From Clostridium_I sp047718555 (GTDB taxonomy: Bacteria; Bacillota; Clostridia; Clostridiales; Clostridiaceae): DNA of 64,000 bases. How positions within the stretch are numbered: the stretch's first letter is position 1; the number at the start of each line of letters is the position of its first letter. The position numbers were made by a program, and so were the translations under genes. Below, one piece after another: positions 60,913-64,000 of this stretch. The notes under the pieces were generated by a model that saw only the letters and a program-made list of their open reading frames with translations, had not been told where the DNA came from and made no database searches. The stretch spans positions 1-64,000 of the forward strand of contig NZ_JBDNRK010000018.1 of assembly GCF_047718555.1 (NCBI RefSeq), written 5' to 3'.

Positions 60913-61090
60913 CTTTATCCGATGACTAGGCGCTGTAACACTCCACCGCACTCTGTGAAAGCGATCAAATACAAACTAAATTTTGTTTTGCCTGCTTTTC
61001 TAAAGGTGGAGATAACACCGGCACGTCCCTGGATAATTCATCTAAACTCAGTGGAAATACAAACTCCCACTGAGTAAGATTCATTGATAA
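60913..61090 (-). repeat. Longest IS605-end-like structured repeat
   Basis: It runs CTTTATCCGATGACTAG, an internal CTCCACC/GGTGGAG stem around ~60 bases, CGTCCCTGGATAATTCATCTAAA, then an ACTCAGTGG/CCACTGAGT hairpin. TTATCC and GGATAA can close it. It is distinctly G/C-richer than its surroundings. It ends just before the ribosome site of the 49-aa gene at 61105. On the minus strand it resembles the 3' end of an IS200/IS605 tnpB element with its RNA (inference). Confidence 0.55.
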
Positions 61091-61104
61091 GGAGGTTGTT
61101 TTCT

Positions 61105-61254
61105 ATGTATGATGCTAAATTGGAAACAAAAGATGAAGAGCTAAAATATGAAACAATTAAAGATAGAATGTATTTTGAAAGAATACCAAATAGGAACCTA
61201 TTAAATACACCTACATCCTATGTACCCTTAGATGACCTTTTTGATAATATCTAG
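61105..61254 (+). CDS. Small hypothetical protein (49 aa)
   Basis: ATG 61105 follows GGAGG at 9 bases. The product is soluble and charged: MYDAKLETKDEELKYETIKD at the start, RMYFERIPNRNLL in the middle and TPTSYVPLDDLFDNI at the end. I do not recognise it. A perfect 20-bp hairpin follows the stop at once, supporting a real transcription unit. Confidence 0.55.
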   Translation: MYDAKLETKDEELKYETIKDRMYFERIPNRNLLNTPTSYVPLDDLFDNI

Positions 61255-61257
61255 AAT

Positions 61258-61309
61258 AAATAGGAGCTGTTTAAAATAATTGAAAACACATTTTAAACAG
61301 CTCCTATTT
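61258..61309. terminator. 20-bp perfect hairpin terminator
   Basis: AAATAGGAGCTGTTTAAAAT and its exact complement flank a 12-base loop. It sits between the rightward 49-aa gene and the leftward GNAT gene and could stop both. Confidence 0.85.
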
Positions 61310-61380
61310 AAATATAGTGGAAATAAATGGGCAGCAACAATAAATACTAAATTTATTACTTACTTTTAGAATATTTCTCT

Positions 61381-62256
61381 TTAATGTACTTTAAATTTCC
61401 AAGTGCATATTTCCTTTTTTACTTTAAAACCCACAGTTCCATACAAGTTTAAAGCAATGGTATTTGAAGAATCTACTCTTATAAATATCTCTTTAAAATT
61501 ATTTTCTTTCGCTTTAGAAAGCAAAAATATTAAAAAAAGCCTACCGTAACCCCTACCTCTGAATTTATCAACGATGCCAAAATTAACAATTACAGGAATA
61601 CCATCATTTATTATTATCTGTCCATAACCTATAACAAAATTTTTAAGCTTTATAAAAAAGCATCCCTGCTGAAAATAATAATTTTGGCATTGATCGAAAT
61701 ATATATCCTCAACATCTAAAGGAGTTCTTCCATCTTTCTTAAAGATATCATTTTGTATGTCGCATCTTTTTTTCTCATCTCTATTTAAAATTAGATTTTC
61801 AATAGTTATATCATCTTTCATTTTAAAATTATAATCATCCTCTAAAGAACAGCACATTTCTAGTGTTCCATTTACAACCTTAAAACCTATATCTTCCAAA
61901 GTTTTAAAATTATAATCATTTTTTTCACATTCATAAATAAAAACACCTTTGTTACTAACTGAGTGTAATAACTTTTCATAGCATTTTTTCAAATTCAAAT
62001 TACTACTTGGCAATACATTCATTGCCTCTATGGTATAAACTGCTCTAAAATTATTTGTAGTCCAAATATATCCTATGGATTCCTCACCATAATTTAAAAT
62101 TTTAACTCTTTTTCTTTGAAAATATTTTTGAACAAAATTCAAATTATCATAGAAATTGAAAAAATCCTTATTTAAATTATTAAATTTAGTTCCAAAAGCT
62201 CCAAGCTTCTTTAGATTGTAAATATTTGTTTTATTTAAATCTATACAATTGTACAT
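61381..62256 (-). CDS. GNAT-family N-acetyltransferase
   Basis: This 291-aa protein has a C-terminal GNAT domain (about 150-291). The acetyl-CoA loop is FGIVDKFRGRGYGRLFLIFLLSKA, and the C-terminal strand region is IFIRVDSSNTIALNLYGTVGFK. The N-terminal ~140 residues form a second, degenerate acyltransferase-like half (YGEESIGYIWTTNNFRAVYTIEAMNVLP). The substrate is unknown. GAGGG precedes the ATG. Its neighbour is a spore coat-type kinase, so a sporulation-linked role is possible. Confidence 0.8.
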   Translation of the reverse strand: MYNCIDLNKTNIYNLKKLGAFGTKFNNLNKDFFNFYDNLNFVQKYFQRKRVKILNYGEESIGYIWTTNNFRAVYTIEAMNVLPSSNLNLKKCYEKLLHSVSNKGVFIYECEKNDYNFKTLEDIGFKVVNGTLEMCCSLEDDYNFKMKDDITIENLILNRDEKKRCDIQNDIFKKDGRTPLDVEDIYFDQCQNYYFQQGCFFIKLKNFVIGYGQIIINDGIPVIVNFGIVDKFRGRGYGRLFLIFLLSKAKENNFKEIFIRVDSSNTIALNLYGTVGFKVKKEICTWKFKVH

Positions 62257-62484
62257 ACTAACCCTCTTATACTTTATACTGATTTAAAACATTTTTAAAG
62301 AAACAAATTATTTATTACCTACGCTAATTTAGGGAAAATAGAATTATAACAAAATTGTATCTAAAGCCCATATATTTTGTCTTTATCTTATGGAGAATAT
62401 ATAGGTCAAATTCTGGTTTTTATTTGCTTTTATATGCATAAGTATAAATATTTATGTCATTATTGTCAATTAATTAACTTGTTA

Positions 62485-63531
62485 TTAAACAAAATCATAC
62501 AAATAAATTTTATAAGCCTCAATAAATTTTTTCTGTTTATCATTAAACTTAATAATTCGTTTTAATTTATGAATGTATTTGCTTTCTTCCCAATCCTTTT
62601 CTTTAACATATCTCTTTTTACCTAGCTTCCAAAACTTTCTTGGAAAAATAATATGGGCCAACATTATTTCTAGTTCCTCTAAGGAAAGTTTATTCACTGA
62701 ATTATAGGCTTCTATTAAAATTTTAGCTTTACTAAAGTCCCATTTATAATGGCTATTATACATAAGTCTATTTATCATTTTACCCAAATCGTAAATCTTT
62801 AGATTAATTACAATGCTATCTAAATCTACTATATAGTAATCATTATCTCTTTTTATTATATTCTGATAATAATAGCTGTCATGGCAAATTGTTTTATTTT
62901 CATAATTAAAGTTGTGATAAGAAGACTGATTTAATAAATTAAGAGCAAAAATACCTCTAAGATAAAAATACTCTATATTTTTTTCATATAATCTATCAAA
63001 TTCATTAATAGTAATTTTATTATTTATAATTTCTTTGTAATTCTTTATGTCCCTTAGGTATTTTGTAAAAATTTTATTCCAATTTTTTGTGTTATCTCTT
63101 AAATATAATTTTCTTTTATCTATTTTACTGGTAGCTAAATGAAATTCTCCTAATAATTTAGCACAATTAACAGCCTCATCTAAATTTTTCATGGTACATT
63201 CATTACCATTAATCCACTTAATTACATAAAAAATAGATCCTTTATACTTCACAAAAAATTTATTATTTTTAGTTCTTATATATTCTGGCACCTTATTAAA
63301 ATTATTTCTTTTTAATTCTTCTACAAGAATACTTCCATTTATAGGTTTCATTTTGCCATGTTTTATTCTCTTTAAGCATAATAACTCATTTTCTGTTTTT
63401 ATCTTATAAGCACTTCTTACTTTTTCTATAGAATTAATTGTTACATCGTATTTATTCATTACATTTTTTATCATGCTTATTTCATAATCTGTTAAATCAT
63501 TGGTAGTATTGAAGTTCTTAATTTGTTCCAT
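62485..63531 (-). CDS. CotS-family spore coat kinase-like protein
   Basis: This 348-aa protein has the aminoglycoside-phosphotransferase-like kinase fold of CotS/YutH spore coat proteins. Visible elements are the N-lobe lysine region ELLCLKRIKHG, the catalytic-loop equivalent ICHDSYYYQNII with H-D-x4-Q-N, and the metal site VDLDSI. The glycine of the usual HGD is absent, reading H-D-S, common among divergent coat kinases. AGGGGG precedes the ATG. Expression is expected in the mother cell during sporulation. Confidence 0.82.
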   Translation of the reverse strand: MEQIKNFNTTNDLTDYEISMIKNVMNKYDVTINSIEKVRSAYKIKTENELLCLKRIKHGKMKPINGSILVEELKRNNFNKVPEYIRTKNNKFFVKYKGSIFYVIKWINGNECTMKNLDEAVNCAKLLGEFHLATSKIDKRKLYLRDNTKNWNKIFTKYLRDIKNYKEIINNKITINEFDRLYEKNIEYFYLRGIFALNLLNQSSYHNFNYENKTICHDSYYYQNIIKRDNDYYIVDLDSIVINLKIYDLGKMINRLMYNSHYKWDFSKAKILIEAYNSVNKLSLEELEIMLAHIIFPRKFWKLGKKRYVKEKDWEESKYIHKLKRIIKFNDKQKKFIEAYKIYLYDFV

Positions 63532-63594
63532 ACAAATCCCCCTATACTCTCAATGATAAAATATATTACTTTTAACTATAATTTATTACAACAA

Positions 63595-63641
63595 GCAAAA
63601 GGTATGCGTTCCATAATTCATGTTAAACGCATACCTTTTGC
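63595..63641 (-). terminator. Terminator downstream of S1-domain gene
   Basis: GCAAAAGGTATGCGTT and its exact complement form a 16-bp stem with a 15-base loop. It lies 50 bases past the stop of the leftward S1-domain gene. Confidence 0.8.
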
Positions 63642-63691
63642 TCATTAATTAAAATATATTTTATTTATATCTTTTACAATAGTAATTATTA

Positions 63692-64000
63692 CTAATCAAC
63701 AGTTTCTTCAACTTCTTTTATACTAAGACCTATTTTTTTATCTTCCTTATTTACATCAAGAATTTTAGCCTTAACTTCTTCTCCTATACTAAGTACATCT
63801 GAAGGTTTAGCTATTCTCTTATGGCTTATTTCTGATATGTGTACAAGTGCATCTACTCCTGGTTCTAGTTCAACAAAAGCGCCGAAAGTAGCAAAACGTA
63901 CAACTTTACCTAGTACCACTGAACCCACAGGATATTTTTCTTCTACATTTACCCAAGGATCTTCAACTAGTTTCTTAACGCTAAGAGATAATTTCTTATT
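63692..64000 (-). CDS. S1 RNA-binding domain protein, C-terminal end (probably IspH/RpsA fusion)
   Basis: The frame is open from the window edge, so only the last 102 residues are seen. They are the end of one S1 domain (NKKLSLSVKKLVEDPW) and one complete S1 domain (YPVGSVVLGKVVRFATFGAFVELEPGVDALVHISEIS...IGEEVKAKILDVNKEDKKIGLSIKE). In clostridia a gene of this kind beside a CotS-type gene is usually the fused 4-hydroxy-3-methylbut-2-enyl diphosphate reductase/ribosomal protein S1. The IspH part would lie beyond 64000. Confidence 0.8.
   Translation of the reverse strand, partial: NKKLSLSVKKLVEDPWVNVEEKYPVGSVVLGKVVRFATFGAFVELEPGVDALVHISEISHKRIAKPSDVLSIGEEVKAKILDVNKEDKKIGLSIKEVEETVD

Noticed and set aside
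62377..62565. 62-aa plus-strand hydrophobic frame between GNAT and CotS genes
   Set aside because: It overlaps the end of the CotS-like gene, lacks a ribosome site and has a composition expected of AT-rich spacer.
1..64000. tRNA, rRNA, CRISPR arrays or a complete prophage
   Set aside because: No cloverleaf-like conserved tRNA motifs, rRNA stretches, regularly spaced repeats or phage structural genes were seen; the Xer-like protein alone does not indicate a prophage.

Overview
The window looks like chromosome of a low-GC, spore-forming Clostridium (sensu stricto). The base composition is strongly AT-rich, Shine-Dalgarno sequences are strong, and GTG/TTG starts are common. The order miaB-mutS-mutL-miaA-hfq-methionine gamma-lyase-like gene, opposed to lexA, is typical of the genus, as are a CotS-type spore coat kinase and the C-terminal S1 domain of a probable IspH/RpsA fusion at the right edge. 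The species is not assigned.

Layout. Bases 1-16240 carry mostly core metabolism and repair: a class I aminotransferase, HPr, a cytoplasmic GH13 enzyme, PurB, a stress-type SDR, a DEAD-box RNA helicase, RecQ, a 2H phosphoesterase, a DUF1189 membrane protein, a SulP transporter, a tandem-MarR regulator and a PHP hydrolase. Bases 16.3-24.4 kb are an accessory strip. Small unrelated genes there (isochorismatase, GyrI-like, P-loop kinase, DUF2200) are each followed by a copy of the same ~40-bp repeat, and two ~140-bp direct repeats bound a further 5 kb (SDR relic, HutD, Dus, exonuclease-BRCT, MerR, EFR1). Bases 24.4-31.3 kb look imported: TetR, alcohol dehydrogenase, aldo/keto reductase and FMN-reductase relics surround an intact two-helicase operon and a second MerR gene. 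Bases 31.4-36.1 kb hold low-complexity (possibly spore-related) proteins, a TetR/oxidoreductase pair and a candidate small RNA. Bases 36.2-44.7 kb are a two-component system followed by a transport operon that mixes a carbohydrate-type ABC importer with MacA/MacB-like parts but has no ATPase gene. Bases 44.8-45.3 kb hold a probable type I toxin-antitoxin locus. A XerC-like recombinase, a gene graveyard (Lpd and SGNH relics) and a DUF2207 protein follow. Bases 50.2-64 kb are the conserved lexA / mutSL-miaA-hfq / miaB block and spore-associated genes.

Regulatory logic readable from sequence. An 11-bp-period direct repeat lies before both the response regulator and the transport operon, suggesting one regulon. 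TetR has two matching dyads, in its own promoter region and before the adjacent oxidoreductase gene. Both MerR genes sit beside promoters with the stretched spacer typical of that family. lexA is preceded by a near-consensus SOS box.

Several short repeat families are scattered between genes: a structured element resembling the right end of IS200/IS605-type elements, a TIR-bounded MITE and its deletion derivative, a 15-bp motif in three exact copies, and the cassette repeat. Gene names are from recognised motifs; no database search was possible.
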